Part shown: positions 36,969 to 46,744 of the stretch, one piece after another | How positions within the stretch are numbered: position 1 is the first letter of the stretch | Layout of the letters: every line of letters begins with the position of its first letter | Source: Planctomycetia bacterium | GTDB taxonomy: Bacteria > Planctomycetota > UBA1135 > GCA-002686595 | Assembly: GCA_005799545.1 (NCBI GenBank) | Contig: SYGM01000167.1 | Location: 1-64,000, forward strand | Direction: 5' to 3' | Length of the DNA stretch: 64,000 nt | Translations under genes and position numbers: made by a program | The notes under the pieces: generated by a model | Database searches by the model: none | What the model was told of the DNA's origin: nothing | The model's input: only the letters and a program-made list of their open reading frames with translations

Positions 36969-38047
36969 TCCTGTTGTTGTGCCTGGGCCTGCTGTGCGGA
37001 GAGCTCCGCGCCGCAGGTTCCCACCCCGATTCGGTCTCCAGCACGCGCATCACGGTCGCGGGGGAGCGGTTGGAGCTGCGCATCCGCACGGAGCTGCGCA
37101 CATGGCATGAGGCCGTGGCCGTCGATGCTGATCTCAGCGGAACCCTCGAGCAAGGCGAGCTTGCTGCCGCACGCCAGCAGCTTGCAGCATATGTTCGCGC
37201 GCATCTGGAGCTGCAGCCAGTGCGCGACGGAGAACGGCTGGCCGCTGCAGTTCTGGAGCCGCAGCAGGTGGAAGAAGTGCAGCGTCCGCGCGGCTCCTAT
37301 CCCATCTACGAGCTTGCGCTCGTCGCCGCACTGCCGCTCTCCTGCAACGGGCTCTTCCTTAACTCCAGCCTGTTTGAAGTCGAGAATCCGCTGCACAGGG
37401 ATCAGTGCACGGTTCAGTGGGGAAGCCTGCCGCCGGTGACGCGGCTCGTCTGGGCGGAAGACCCGAGCTTCCTGTTCCGTGCGGACGACGTGGAGTCATC
37501 CTCGCTGTTCGGCGGATATCTGCGTTCCGGGGTGGAGCACATCCTGCTGGGCTATGACCACCTGGCCTTCGTGCTGGTTCTGCTGGTGGCTTCGCGCCGC
37601 CTGCGCCAGCTGGGTTGGGTAAGCCTCGCCTTCACGCTCTCGCATTCGCTGACGCTTGCGGCATCCACCTTCGGCTGGGTGAGCGTTCCCTCGCGGCCCG
37701 TGGAGGTCGTGATCGCGCTCACCGTCGCGTGGGTGGCGCTATGGAATCTGCGTGAGCGAGAACGCCGGCTGTGGCCCGAAGCGCTGGGCTTCGGCCTCGT
37801 GCACGGATTCGGCTTCGCAGGCGCGATCGGCGGAACCCTGGCGGCGGAGCCGGAAAAGCTCACTGCGCTGCTGGGTTTCAATCTCGGAGTCGAGCTGGGG
37901 CAGCTGGCGGCGCTGGGTGCTGGCCTGCTGCTGCTGCGGTTGCTCGGACGGAGCTGGTTCGCCACCGCGCGCGTGCGGATCGTGGTGTCGAGTCTCGTGG
38001 CGGCGCTGGCTCTTTACTGGGCGTTCTCGCGCGTGCTCGAAGCCTGA
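36950..38047 (+). CDS. HupE/UreJ-type membrane protein with EF-hand-like loop in the extracytoplasmic part
   Basis: SGVEHILLGYDHLAFVLVLLV..SLAFTLSHSLTLAAS..GFGLVHGFGFAGA; DADLSGTLEQGE. Confidence 0.85.
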   Translation: MADARLILLLCLGLLCGELRAAGSHPDSVSSTRITVAGERLELRIRTELRTWHEAVAVDADLSGTLEQGELAAARQQLAAYVRAHLELQPVRDGERLAAAVLEPQQVEEVQRPRGSYPIYELALVAALPLSCNGLFLNSSLFEVENPLHRDQCTVQWGSLPPVTRLVWAEDPSFLFRADDVESSSLFGGYLRSGVEHILLGYDHLAFVLVLLVASRRLRQLGWVSLAFTLSHSLTLAASTFGWVSVPSRPVEVVIALTVAWVALWNLRERERRLWPEALGFGLVHGFGFAGAIGGTLAAEPEKLTALLGFNLGVELGQLAALGAGLLLLRLLGRSWFATARVRIVVSSLVAALALYWAFSRVLEA

Positions 38048-38649
38048 TCGGCATCCTCCGCGTTGGCCGCGGCGGTCTGCAGCACATCCTGAACCAGCGG
38101 ATGTTCGCGGTCGAGTCGAATGCCTGTGACAGGGAATTCAGGCTGCTTGGGATTGGGAACCTTGTGCATCACGATGATGCCGGCATCCGTGGCTTCCTGT
38201 ATCAGGCGCCGCGGCATGTCCGGATCGAACGCCCAGGCAAACCCGCGCTTCTGCAGGTAGGTGTCGCGGAACCACTTGAGTGCGATGAAGGACAGATGCG
38301 GGTCGCGTTCGGCGTGATCGAGCGCGATCACGAAGTCCACCATGGGCTCACCCGTGCCCGGATCGGTCTGCATGTTCTCCTGCTGCGGCACCTCGTAGAC
38401 CACCCAGACCGCGGAATTGCGGGGCTGAAAGGAATCCAGCGGCTGATTGCGCCGCAGTTGACGGCCGCTCTCGCGGGCCCGCAGCGAGACATGCACGCTC
38501 GAGCCGTCCGGCGGCGCGATGTGGAGCAGCGGTTGCAAGGAAACCGGAAGCCTGCCCATGCGCTCCAGTTCGCGCAGCGACTCCAGAGCTCCCTGAACCT
38601 CGAACTCCAACTGGGCAATGGTCGCGGGCGGGACGCGATGCTGGTTCAT
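38014..38649 (-). CDS. Uncharacterised protein
   Basis: Long ORF convergent with HupE gene; no family recognised. Confidence 0.55.
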   Translation of the reverse strand: MNQHRVPPATIAQLEFEVQGALESLRELERMGRLPVSLQPLLHIAPPDGSSVHVSLRARESGRQLRRNQPLDSFQPRNSAVWVVYEVPQQENMQTDPGTGEPMVDFVIALDHAERDPHLSFIALKWFRDTYLQKRGFAWAFDPDMPRRLIQEATDAGIIVMHKVPNPKQPEFPVTGIRLDREHPLVQDVLQTAAANAEDADQASSTRENAQ

Positions 38650-38731
38650 ACAAGGTTATGCGGTGATAAGCAGCGGACAGGCGCAGCGCGTTGCGGACGC
38701 ACAGCGACGGAAGAACACGGAGAACTTTCCC

Positions 38732-40951
38732 ATGCTACCCGGGAATCCAGATCCCGCCACTCCCCCCGCAGGGGATATTCTGAAAGCAGTGATCTCCCTG
38801 GCCCTTCTGCTGCTTTGGTCCGGCGACGTGCTGGATGCGCGCGCACAGTCACTCGTGCGCCGGCACTGTCTAGAGTGTCACGCCGGCGCACAGGCCAAAG
38901 CAGAGCTGCGTTTCGATCTGGAGCAGCCGGGGGCGGGGCTGGATGCCGCTGCATGGCGTGAAGCATGGACACGCGTTCACGCCGGGGAAATGCCGCCGCG
39001 CAAGCATGGCGTGCTCCCGCCGGACGATCGGAAACTCCTACTGGAGCTTGCTGTGACGCTCGCCGGGCAGGGCGAGGAGCGCTCCGTGCTGCGCAGGCTC
39101 TCACGCCGCGAGTACGAGAACACCGTGCGCGACCTGTTCGGGATCGTATTCGATGCCCGAGAGCACTTTGCGCCCGATGAAATCGGTGGGGGCTTCGACA
39201 ATCAAGGTGCCGCGCTCTCGCTCAGTGAGGCCGACTTCGAGCGCTACCTGCAGGCGGGTGAGCGTGTGGCGGCTGCCGCGATACAGGTACGCGATCCCGG
39301 CGCGCCGAACCATCAGCGCGTGCGCGCGGAAGCCATGGACGGCGGTGCGTTGCGACACGACGTGCGGACACTCTCCAGCAACGGTCAGATCCGCGCCAGC
39401 TTCCGCATCGAAGCGGAAGGGCGCTACCGCGTGCGCGCGCGTTGCTTCGGCACCCAAGCCGGTCCGGATCCTGTGCGCTGGGCGATGTCTTCGGGTGGTC
39501 GCGAATTCGCGCGAGGCGCCACAAGGGCCACGCTCAAGCAGCGCGAAGAAGTGATGGGCGAGCTGACCCTGACGACCGGCTCGCGTAGCATCGAATTCGC
39601 GTTCCTCAACGACTACTACAAGCCTGACGATCCCGATCCGCGGCAGCGCGATCGCAACTGTCACCTTGAGTGGATCGAAATCGAAGGCCCGCTCGATCCG
39701 CCGCGCTACTCTCCGTACCAGAGCGCGGCGCTGGCGGATCTGGGGGAGTCCAATCTGCGCAGCAAGCTCGCAGCGCTGGCAACGCGCGTGTGGCGCGGCC
39801 CCGTCAGTTCATCCGATATGGATGCGCTGCTGGCGCTGACGAACGCCGCACATCGTCCCGTGGAACGCATGCGCTCGGCTCTGGCGGCCATGCTGGCGGC
39901 GCCGCGCTTCGTGTTCCGGGTCGAAACAGATCCGGAATCCGCCGCGCCCGGCAGCCTGCGCCGGCTGAACGGCCATGAGCTCGCGGTCAGGCTTTCCTAT
40001 CTGGTGTGGGGCAGCTTGCCCGACGATGTGCTGCTGCAGCGCGCTGCCGATGGATCGCTGCTCAAAGATGAGGTGCTGGAGGCGGAGCTTGCACGCATGC
40101 TGCGCGACCCGCGGGCTTCCGAGCTCTCGCGCAGCTTCGCGCTCCAGTGGCTGCAGCTTGAGGCGCTCGGCAATCATGCGCTGGATGCTGGGCTTCGTGA
40201 GTCAATGCTGGCAGAGACATCGCTGCTCTTTGAGTGCGTGCTCCGCGAGGAGCGTCCGATCCGCGAGTTGTTGTGTGCGGAGTACAGCTTCATCGACGAA
40301 CGCCTGGCTGCGCTTTACGGGATGGCTCTGCCGCGCGGTCCGGGAATGCAGCGTGTTGCCTTGCCTGCCGGCGATCGGCGCGGGGTGCTCGGACATGCCA
40401 GCGTGCTGACCGTGACGAGCAACCCGACGCGCACGTCACCGGTCAAGCGCGGCAAGTGGGTGCTGGAAGTGCTGCTCGATGCGCCGCCGCCACCCCCTCC
40501 GCCAGGCGTGGGAGTGCTGACGGAGGCGGATGCCACCGGCGCGCAGCTGCCCATGCGCGAGCAATTGGCACTGCATCGTTCCAAGCCGGAATGCGCGGTG
40601 TGTCACGACCGCCTCGATCCGCTGGGATTGGGCCTCGAGAACTACGATCGCATGGGCCGGACGCGCAGCGCGGACGAAGGCGGCCTGATCGACGGTGCCG
40701 GCGCGCTTCCGGACGGGCGTGCGTTTCACGGAGTCGGCGAGATGGCTCAGTTGCTGGCTTCCGATGGTGCGCTGGCCCGCTCGCTCGCCCGCCACCTGAT
40801 GACCTGGTCGCTGGGGCGTTCGCTCAGCGTCGCCGAACGAGCCGCGCTGGAGCAACGCATGGCGGCGCTGGATGCGCAGCAACTTACGTTGCCCGGGCTG
40901 TTGAGAGCGATCGTGCTCTCGGAGCCGTTCCGAACGAAGCGAGTGGAGTGA
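38732..40951 (+). CDS. Cytochrome-type DUF1587/DUF1595/DUF1592/DUF1588/DUF1585-family protein
   Basis: LVRRHCLECHAG; LSRREYENTVRDLFGI; RTSPVKRGKWVLEVLLD.PPPPPPPGV; CAVCHDRLDPLGLGLENYD; in-frame GTG at 38789 would give a cleaner signal peptide. Confidence 0.88.
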   Translation: MLPGNPDPATPPAGDILKAVISLALLLLWSGDVLDARAQSLVRRHCLECHAGAQAKAELRFDLEQPGAGLDAAAWREAWTRVHAGEMPPRKHGVLPPDDRKLLLELAVTLAGQGEERSVLRRLSRREYENTVRDLFGIVFDAREHFAPDEIGGGFDNQGAALSLSEADFERYLQAGERVAAAAIQVRDPGAPNHQRVRAEAMDGGALRHDVRTLSSNGQIRASFRIEAEGRYRVRARCFGTQAGPDPVRWAMSSGGREFARGATRATLKQREEVMGELTLTTGSRSIEFAFLNDYYKPDDPDPRQRDRNCHLEWIEIEGPLDPPRYSPYQSAALADLGESNLRSKLAALATRVWRGPVSSSDMDALLALTNAAHRPVERMRSALAAMLAAPRFVFRVETDPESAAPGSLRRLNGHELAVRLSYLVWGSLPDDVLLQRAADGSLLKDEVLEAELARMLRDPRASELSRSFALQWLQLEALGNHALDAGLRESMLAETSLLFECVLREERPIRELLCAEYSFIDERLAALYGMALPRGPGMQRVALPAGDRRGVLGHASVLTVTSNPTRTSPVKRGKWVLEVLLDAPPPPPPPGVGVLTEADATGAQLPMREQLALHRSKPECAVCHDRLDPLGLGLENYDRMGRTRSADEGGLIDGAGALPDGRAFHGVGEMAQLLASDGALARSLARHLMTWSLGRSLSVAERAALEQRMAALDAQQLTLPGLLRAIVLSEPFRTKRVE

Positions 40952-40953
40952 AC

Positions 40954-42279
40954 ATGACACGCCGGAGTCTGGATCGACGAACTGTTCTCCGCGGTGCGGC
41001 CGTGACGCTTGCGCTGCCCTGGCTGGAGGCGATGCTGCCCAACGGAAGACTGGGTGTGCGCGCTCAGCAGGCCTCGCCGCCTGCTCCCCGCCGTGCGGTC
41101 TGGGTCTACGTGCCCAATGGTCTCGCTCAGCAGCCGCTCAAGGCCGCCGCGGGATTCCAGCTGCAGGGCGCGCTGGCACCGCTGGCGCCGCTCTCCTCGT
41201 CGGTGCTGCTGATTCACGGATTGGCTCAGGATGCTGCGCGTGCCCACGGTGACGGGCCGGGGGACCATGCGCGCGCCTGCGCTGCGTTCCTGACGGGAGT
41301 TCACCCGCTCAAGAAGGACGGTGCGGTGCTGGTGGGCGCTTCTGCCGACCAGCTGGCTGCGCAGCAGATCGGCAACCGCACGCGTCTGCGTTCGCTGGTC
41401 GTGGGCGCCGAGGGCAGCAACACTTCCGGCCAGTGCGACTCGGGTTACGCCTGCGCCTACTCGAGCCAGTTGTCCTGGGCCGGACCTTCAACGCCGGCGG
41501 GCAAGGAGCACCGGCCGATGCGTGTGTATGAGCGTTTGTTTCTCGACGAGGAGGATCCCGCTTTCCTCGAAACCATGGCCGAGCGTCGTGCGCGTCGCCG
41601 CAGCGTGCTGGACTTCGTGCGCGGCGAAGCCAGACGCCTCGAACAGCGTCTCGGTCAGGCCGATCGGCAGAAGCTCGAGGAGTATCAGGACGGCATCCGG
41701 GAACTCGAGCGTCGGCTGGAGCGCATGCAGCAGGGCGAACAGCAAGCGCGCGCGCTGCCTGCGCCGCCCAAGGATGCGGAGAAGAACTATCCCGAGCTGG
41801 TGCGGGCGCACTACGACCTGATCGCCATGGCTCTGGCCACCGATTCCACGCGCATTGCCACCTTCCTGCTCGCGAATGAAGGCTCCAACCGCGGCTATCC
41901 GCACCTTGGGATCCCCGAAGGCCACCATGAGCTCTCGCACCACGGCAAGGATCCCCACAAGCTGACCCAGTGGGAAAAGATCGGCGCATGGCATGTGGAT
42001 GCGTTCGCGGCCTTCCTGAAGCGTCTGACCGAGCTGCGCGAGGGCGAGAGCAGCGTGCTGGACAGCACGATGGTCCTGTTCGGCAGCGCGATCGGCGACG
42101 GCAACCGCCACAACCACGACCAGCTGCCGATTCTGCTGGCGGGCGCGGTGCGCGGCGGTCGCGAAGTCGAGTTTGCGCAGGAGACCTCACTCAACCGGCT
42201 GCACCTTGCGATGACCGCCTACACGGGGGCATCACTGCCCCGTCTGGGCGATGCGGACCTGCCGCTCGATCTGGCCTAG
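40954..42279 (+). CDS. DUF1552 protein with Tat-like signal
   Basis: RRTVLRGAAVTLALPWLEAMLP; VWVYVPNG; GSNTSGQCDSGYACAYSSQLSWAG; HELSHHGKDPHKL. Confidence 0.88.
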   Translation: MTRRSLDRRTVLRGAAVTLALPWLEAMLPNGRLGVRAQQASPPAPRRAVWVYVPNGLAQQPLKAAAGFQLQGALAPLAPLSSSVLLIHGLAQDAARAHGDGPGDHARACAAFLTGVHPLKKDGAVLVGASADQLAAQQIGNRTRLRSLVVGAEGSNTSGQCDSGYACAYSSQLSWAGPSTPAGKEHRPMRVYERLFLDEEDPAFLETMAERRARRRSVLDFVRGEARRLEQRLGQADRQKLEEYQDGIRELERRLERMQQGEQQARALPAPPKDAEKNYPELVRAHYDLIAMALATDSTRIATFLLANEGSNRGYPHLGIPEGHHELSHHGKDPHKLTQWEKIGAWHVDAFAAFLKRLTELREGESSVLDSTMVLFGSAIGDGNRHNHDQLPILLAGAVRGGREVEFAQETSLNRLHLAMTAYTGASLPRLGDADLPLDLA

Positions 42280-42983
42280 ACCCGCACGCTGGCGGGGAAC
42301 CAGGCCGTGAACTTCGCCGGCGGAATCGGTGTGTCCATCCAGGACTGATCGGGCGGCGGAAGACGCAGCACTTCGCGCGTGGTCAACAGCGCGGCCATGC
42401 GCTCGCTGGAGATCGTGCCGCGCTTGGTGTTCCAGCGCACTTCGCGGGCTTTTTCGATCGCGCGCGCAATCTCCAGCGTCATGCGGCAGTCGCCCTGCAC
42501 ATATTCGATCACCTGCTGAAAATTACCCTTGGCCCACTGCTCCGGAGCGTCGGCGCCGCTCATGGACTTCTTCAGGCCCAGACCCATGCCTCCGGCCACG
42601 GCCTGCAACCCGATCGGGAAGCCTCTGCGGTAGAAGAACTGCAGCATCGGATCATAGGAGTCCAGCGCCACCTCCGCGGCGAGCTGCAGGTCTCCGGCCG
42701 CGTGGCCGATCATCTTCAGGTCAAAACTGACTCCGTTCCAAGCCACGATGCGCGCCCCGCTGCGCTGCTGCTCGCGCAGCCATTTCAGGAAAGCGGCTGC
42801 GTCCGCCTGGGTCAGCCGGGGTGCAGGCCTGCCGTCCTGCACGGAGTGGACGACCCTTGCACCGCCGTCATCGCCGACGGCCGCGACCACCGAGATGTCG
42901 AGCGGGCCGAAAGAGTCCAGATCCGCCCCTTCGGGCAGCAGATTGGCTGTTTCAATGTCAAAGGCCAGCCAAGGTGCGCTCAT
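42276..42983 (-). CDS. RNase H-fold 3'-5' exonuclease-like protein
   Basis: MSAPWLAFDIETANLL..VAWNGVSFDLKMIGHAAGD..YVQGDCRMTLEIARAIE. Confidence 0.65.
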   Translation of the reverse strand: MSAPWLAFDIETANLLPEGADLDSFGPLDISVVAAVGDDGGARVVHSVQDGRPAPRLTQADAAAFLKWLREQQRSGARIVAWNGVSFDLKMIGHAAGDLQLAAEVALDSYDPMLQFFYRRGFPIGLQAVAGGMGLGLKKSMSGADAPEQWAKGNFQQVIEYVQGDCRMTLEIARAIEKAREVRWNTKRGTISSERMAALLTTREVLRLPPPDQSWMDTPIPPAKFTAWFPASVRV

Positions 42984-43972
42984 CGCACTCGCTCGAGCTT
43001 GGTCACGCGGCCCAGATAGTTCCAGTCGAGCACGTACAGGTTGCCCTTGCTGTCCCACTTGGCGAAGTGCGGTGCCGTGAAGCAGCCATCCTGCCACTGC
43101 TCGCGCGGCACGCCGTTCTGCGCGCGCAGCCCCTCGTTGGGGTTGTCGCCGATGTGGGTGAACACCTCGTTCTTCGCGTTGAGGATGGTCACGCGGCCCG
43201 CAAGGTCGGCCACCAGCGCGAACTCACCCTGCACATCCACGCTGCAGGGGCGGCGGAAGCCCTCGATCACGCCCAGATGCCGACCTTCGAAGTCAAAACG
43301 CTGCAGCCGGTGATTCTCGCGGTCCGCGACCAGCAGCGTCGGCGGATCCGTGCGTGTATCGACGGCAATGCCGTGCGGGGTCTGGAACTTGCCGGGCTCG
43401 TTGCCAGGTCCACCGAAGCTGCCGAGATATTTGCGCTCCGCATCGAAGCGGTGCACGAATCCCTTGCCGTAACCATCAGCGACGAACAACTCGCCCTTGG
43501 GGCCGATCGCGATGCCAGTCGGGTGGTAGCCAGCACCACCTTCGTACTTGCTCGACTCCACAGGGCAGGGCAGTGCCCACACGAGCTCGCCATCGAGCTT
43601 GCGCTTTTGCAATTCGCCTTTGCCGGTGTGGACGAGATAGAGAAACTCCGCGTCGCCTTCCTTGCGAATCACCATGCCGTGGACGCCGCCGGCGAGTTCG
43701 GGGCCGAAGGAACGCAGGTACTTGCCCTTCTCGTCGTACACCATCACGGCGCGCTCCGTGTCGGTGTTGAAGTATAGGTTGCCCTTCGCGTCAAAGGCGA
43801 TGCCACCGTGGGTATTGCCCAGTTCCTTGCCGCCCGGCTGTTCCAACCAGCCGGCAACCCAGCGGTACTGGTGCGCTCCGGTACCCAGGGTTGCCGCCGC
43901 GGGAGCTGACGGGGCCTTTTCCTGTGACGGGGGCGAGTAGGAGAGCAGTGTCAGCAGCAGTGCGGTGAGCAT
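42980..43972 (-). CDS. Secreted NHL-repeat (six-bladed propeller) protein
   Basis: GGIAFDAKGNLYFNTD..GIAIGPKGELFVADGYG..TPHGIAVDTRTDPPTLLVADRENHRLQRFD; start 43972 (internal ATG) predicted from TATCAT 8 nt upstream; track start 43990. Confidence 0.8.
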   Translation of the reverse strand: MLTALLLTLLSYSPPSQEKAPSAPAAATLGTGAHQYRWVAGWLEQPGGKELGNTHGGIAFDAKGNLYFNTDTERAVMVYDEKGKYLRSFGPELAGGVHGMVIRKEGDAEFLYLVHTGKGELQKRKLDGELVWALPCPVESSKYEGGAGYHPTGIAIGPKGELFVADGYGKGFVHRFDAERKYLGSFGGPGNEPGKFQTPHGIAVDTRTDPPTLLVADRENHRLQRFDFEGRHLGVIEGFRRPCSVDVQGEFALVADLAGRVTILNAKNEVFTHIGDNPNEGLRAQNGVPREQWQDGCFTAPHFAKWDSKGNLYVLDWNYLGRVTKLERVR

Positions 43973-43980
43973 GGCGATGA

Positions 43981-43990
43981 ATGATAGCAT
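43981..43990. promoter_or_regulatory. Divergent overlapping -10 boxes: TATCAT (minus, 43986-43981) and TAGCAT (plus, 43985-43990)
   Basis: ATGATAGCAT read on both strands; each is 8 nt from an in-frame ATG (43972 minus, 43999 plus). Confidence 0.5.
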
Positions 43991-43998
43991 TCGAGCGC

Positions 43999-46716
43999 AT
44001 GCAACGGATGCTCCTCCTGCTGCTATGGGTCCTGCTGGCCCTTTCGCTCTACGCTCAGACCCCGGCGTTCAAAGCGGCTCGCGACCTTGAGGGCTTCGAA
44101 GGCGTGGAGCTCTCCGAGCATCGCGATGTCTACGACCTCACGAGCTTTCGAGAACTCGACGGAAAGCCGCTCACGGCCGAGGAGCTTGAAGCGCAGCGCA
44201 AGCGCTGGAAAGCGGAGTGGGAGTGCGGCAACGCCCATGTCGCCAAGCTCGAATCCGACCCCGCGGAGTTGTGGTCTTGGAATCTGCGTCGCCGCCTGCT
44301 TCGACACCGCTATTTCTCGAAGATCTCCTGGACGCTGGAACGGCCCGCGCCCGGCTTCGTGCTGGTCGTGCAGCGCCCGGCCAAGGACGATCCGAAGTAC
44401 ATCGAGCGCCTCGCGGCCTTGTACATTCCCTCGGCAACCAAGACCTTCGCGCAATTCGAGAAGGAGATCCTGACTCCCACGGGCCTGCAGCGCCGCAGCA
44501 GTCATGAACTCACCGCCATCGCGGTGCTCGCCAGCCAGGGCGATCTCGACAACTTCCGCAAGTTCGTCAACGATCCCACGGGGTACACATCGGCGACCGC
44601 CTACGACTATGAGTTGCAGTTGACCGTCGCCTGCCAGGACCCATTCACGGAAGTCAGCCCGGGCGTGCAGCAGGCCGCAATGAACTACCAGCTGATCAAG
44701 GCGCTGCAGCATGCCTATCTCGCGGTTCCCGGCAATCGACCCGCCTCGATCGGGCTCTACGAAGGTCTCGCGATGTACTACGGCAGCCTGCGGGATGACA
44801 AGGCCACGCCGAAAGCAGAGAGCGCCGGTTGGCTGCTCGATGCGGTCAATGCTGCGGAGACTCGCGAGTTGCTCTTGCTGCCGCTCGATCAGTGGCTGCA
44901 GATCTCCTCCTGGCAGGATTATGCAGGTCAGGTGGCCAAGCGTGCGGAAGCAGCGCAGCAGCCCGTGCCGGAAGGCAATCAGATCGGACGCGCCTACGTG
45001 GCCCAGTGCGAAAGGTGGCCCCATTTTCTGATGCAGGCTGCCGATGGCCGCTATCGTCTGCCCTTCCTGACCTTCGCCGGCTCGGCCTTGCGCGGCAAGG
45101 GCAAGGCTGCCGATCTGCAGTCGGCCTTTCCGGGCATGGATCTGCGCGCCGTGTCACGCGAGTTTCTGCTCGCCATGTGCACGGAGGCCGCGAAGCGCAA
45201 CCCGAAGACCAAGTTCGATCCCAAGGCCATCGAGTCCATGTTTTCGGCAGCCGTGAACATCGATGCCGGGCCCATCGTCGTGGGTCCGCAGGTCGAGGAG
45301 CAGGTGGCGGAATTCGCTCCGCAGGCCTTGGCTCCCGATGCCGGGGATGTACAGGCCGTGCATGCGCTGGCTCTGTCGCGCGCCAGAGAGGGTGACTTCG
45401 CCGGTGCGCTCGACGAATTGCGCGGTGCGCTTGCCGGCGCGGTTTCGCCAGCCAAGGAGCGCATCGAACGTGAGTTGATGAGGCTAGAGCAGCTCAATGA
45501 GCTGCGCAACGGCTGGCTGCGCGCGCAGATCGCGGCCAAGGGGCGCATCAAGGTCGCCGTGCGGGGCAGGGAATTCTCCGCGCCCGTCGTCGCCCTCGAC
45601 AATGGTCTTGTCCGACTCGGTGAAAACGGCGGGGGCGTGGGTAGCGTCGCGCTCCGCGAAGTCGTGTGGCAGGAAGCCGTCAAGGCTGCTACGAAAACCG
45701 AGCATCAAGGCAGTGCGCGGCCGTGGACGCGCGCCTTCGGATTGCTGCTGGCGGGGGATGAACGCTGGGAAAAGCAGCTCAAGAGCCGCGATGCGGAAGT
45801 CGAGGCACTCGCAAAGGACGCGCCGAGCTACGCGGCACTGAAAGCAACCAGCGAGGTGGCACGCAGCCTGTATCTGCTCAGCCGCAATCCGATTCCGCGC
45901 ACGTCGGCGGAGATCGACCAACGGCTCGGCGAAGTGAAGCGCCTGCTGAACATCTACGGCACGGATCCCTTGCTGAAACGTCGCATCGACCTGCTGCGTC
46001 AGTACGCCACGGCCTGCATCGTGGAACGGATGCGCAGCCTTCCGATGGGTGCCGGCCTGCACGGAAAGCTCACCGATCTCGGCGACGGACGCGTGCGCAT
46101 CGAGTACTCCTTCGACAGCGACCCTGAGGTCGCCGACTGGATCCAGGTGCCGCGTGAATCCATGCCGCTTCAGCCCGCAGCCAAGGTCCCGGCGGGATCC
46201 GTCAGGGCATCCAAGGGGGTGCTGACGGGCACGGGCGGCATGTACCTGCGCTTCGCGCGCACGTTTCAGGGAGATGTTTCCGTGCGGTATTCCTTCCATT
46301 TCAAGGAGCCCGATGGTGCCTACGGAACACCGCGGATGCTGTGGATCCTGGGGGAGACCCCGGACGGCAGCTACGTCGGCTGCGATCCGATGGGGGATAT
46401 CTACGTGCGTTACAGCGATCCGGAAGACTCGCGCAGCCTGCGCCCTAAGCAGCGCGCGCAGCTGGATTGGAATCAGGACGCGGAGATTGGCATCGAACTC
46501 AAGTCCGGTGTTGTCACCACAAGCTTCGAAGACAAGCCGGTCGCGACGCTCGAGAATGCTCCCGTGAAGGGGGGCAGCATGGCCTTGTTCACGGAGATGG
46601 ACCTGACCTTCTCGATCAGCAGGATCGTCCTCGAGGGACGCCTGGATGCCCGGCAGGATGCCAGCCAGCGCAATGCTCTGATCGCCGATGAGCTCAGGAA
46701 GCTGGGATTCCCCTGA
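43999..46716 (+). CDS. Secreted protein resembling DUF1570/peptidase-MA-type with degenerate HExxH; C-terminal ..ADELRKLGFP
   Basis: Signal MQRMLLLLLWVLLALSLYAQ; IKALQHAYLAV..LYEGLAMYYG. Confidence 0.65.
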   Translation: MQRMLLLLLWVLLALSLYAQTPAFKAARDLEGFEGVELSEHRDVYDLTSFRELDGKPLTAEELEAQRKRWKAEWECGNAHVAKLESDPAELWSWNLRRRLLRHRYFSKISWTLERPAPGFVLVVQRPAKDDPKYIERLAALYIPSATKTFAQFEKEILTPTGLQRRSSHELTAIAVLASQGDLDNFRKFVNDPTGYTSATAYDYELQLTVACQDPFTEVSPGVQQAAMNYQLIKALQHAYLAVPGNRPASIGLYEGLAMYYGSLRDDKATPKAESAGWLLDAVNAAETRELLLLPLDQWLQISSWQDYAGQVAKRAEAAQQPVPEGNQIGRAYVAQCERWPHFLMQAADGRYRLPFLTFAGSALRGKGKAADLQSAFPGMDLRAVSREFLLAMCTEAAKRNPKTKFDPKAIESMFSAAVNIDAGPIVVGPQVEEQVAEFAPQALAPDAGDVQAVHALALSRAREGDFAGALDELRGALAGAVSPAKERIERELMRLEQLNELRNGWLRAQIAAKGRIKVAVRGREFSAPVVALDNGLVRLGENGGGVGSVALREVVWQEAVKAATKTEHQGSARPWTRAFGLLLAGDERWEKQLKSRDAEVEALAKDAPSYAALKATSEVARSLYLLSRNPIPRTSAEIDQRLGEVKRLLNIYGTDPLLKRRIDLLRQYATACIVERMRSLPMGAGLHGKLTDLGDGRVRIEYSFDSDPEVADWIQVPRESMPLQPAAKVPAGSVRASKGVLTGTGGMYLRFARTFQGDVSVRYSFHFKEPDGAYGTPRMLWILGETPDGSYVGCDPMGDIYVRYSDPEDSRSLRPKQRAQLDWNQDAEIGIELKSGVVTTSFEDKPVATLENAPVKGGSMALFTEMDLTFSISRIVLEGRLDARQDASQRNALIADELRKLGFP

Positions 46717-46744
46717 ACGCCGCATGCGTGCTTCAATGGCATGC

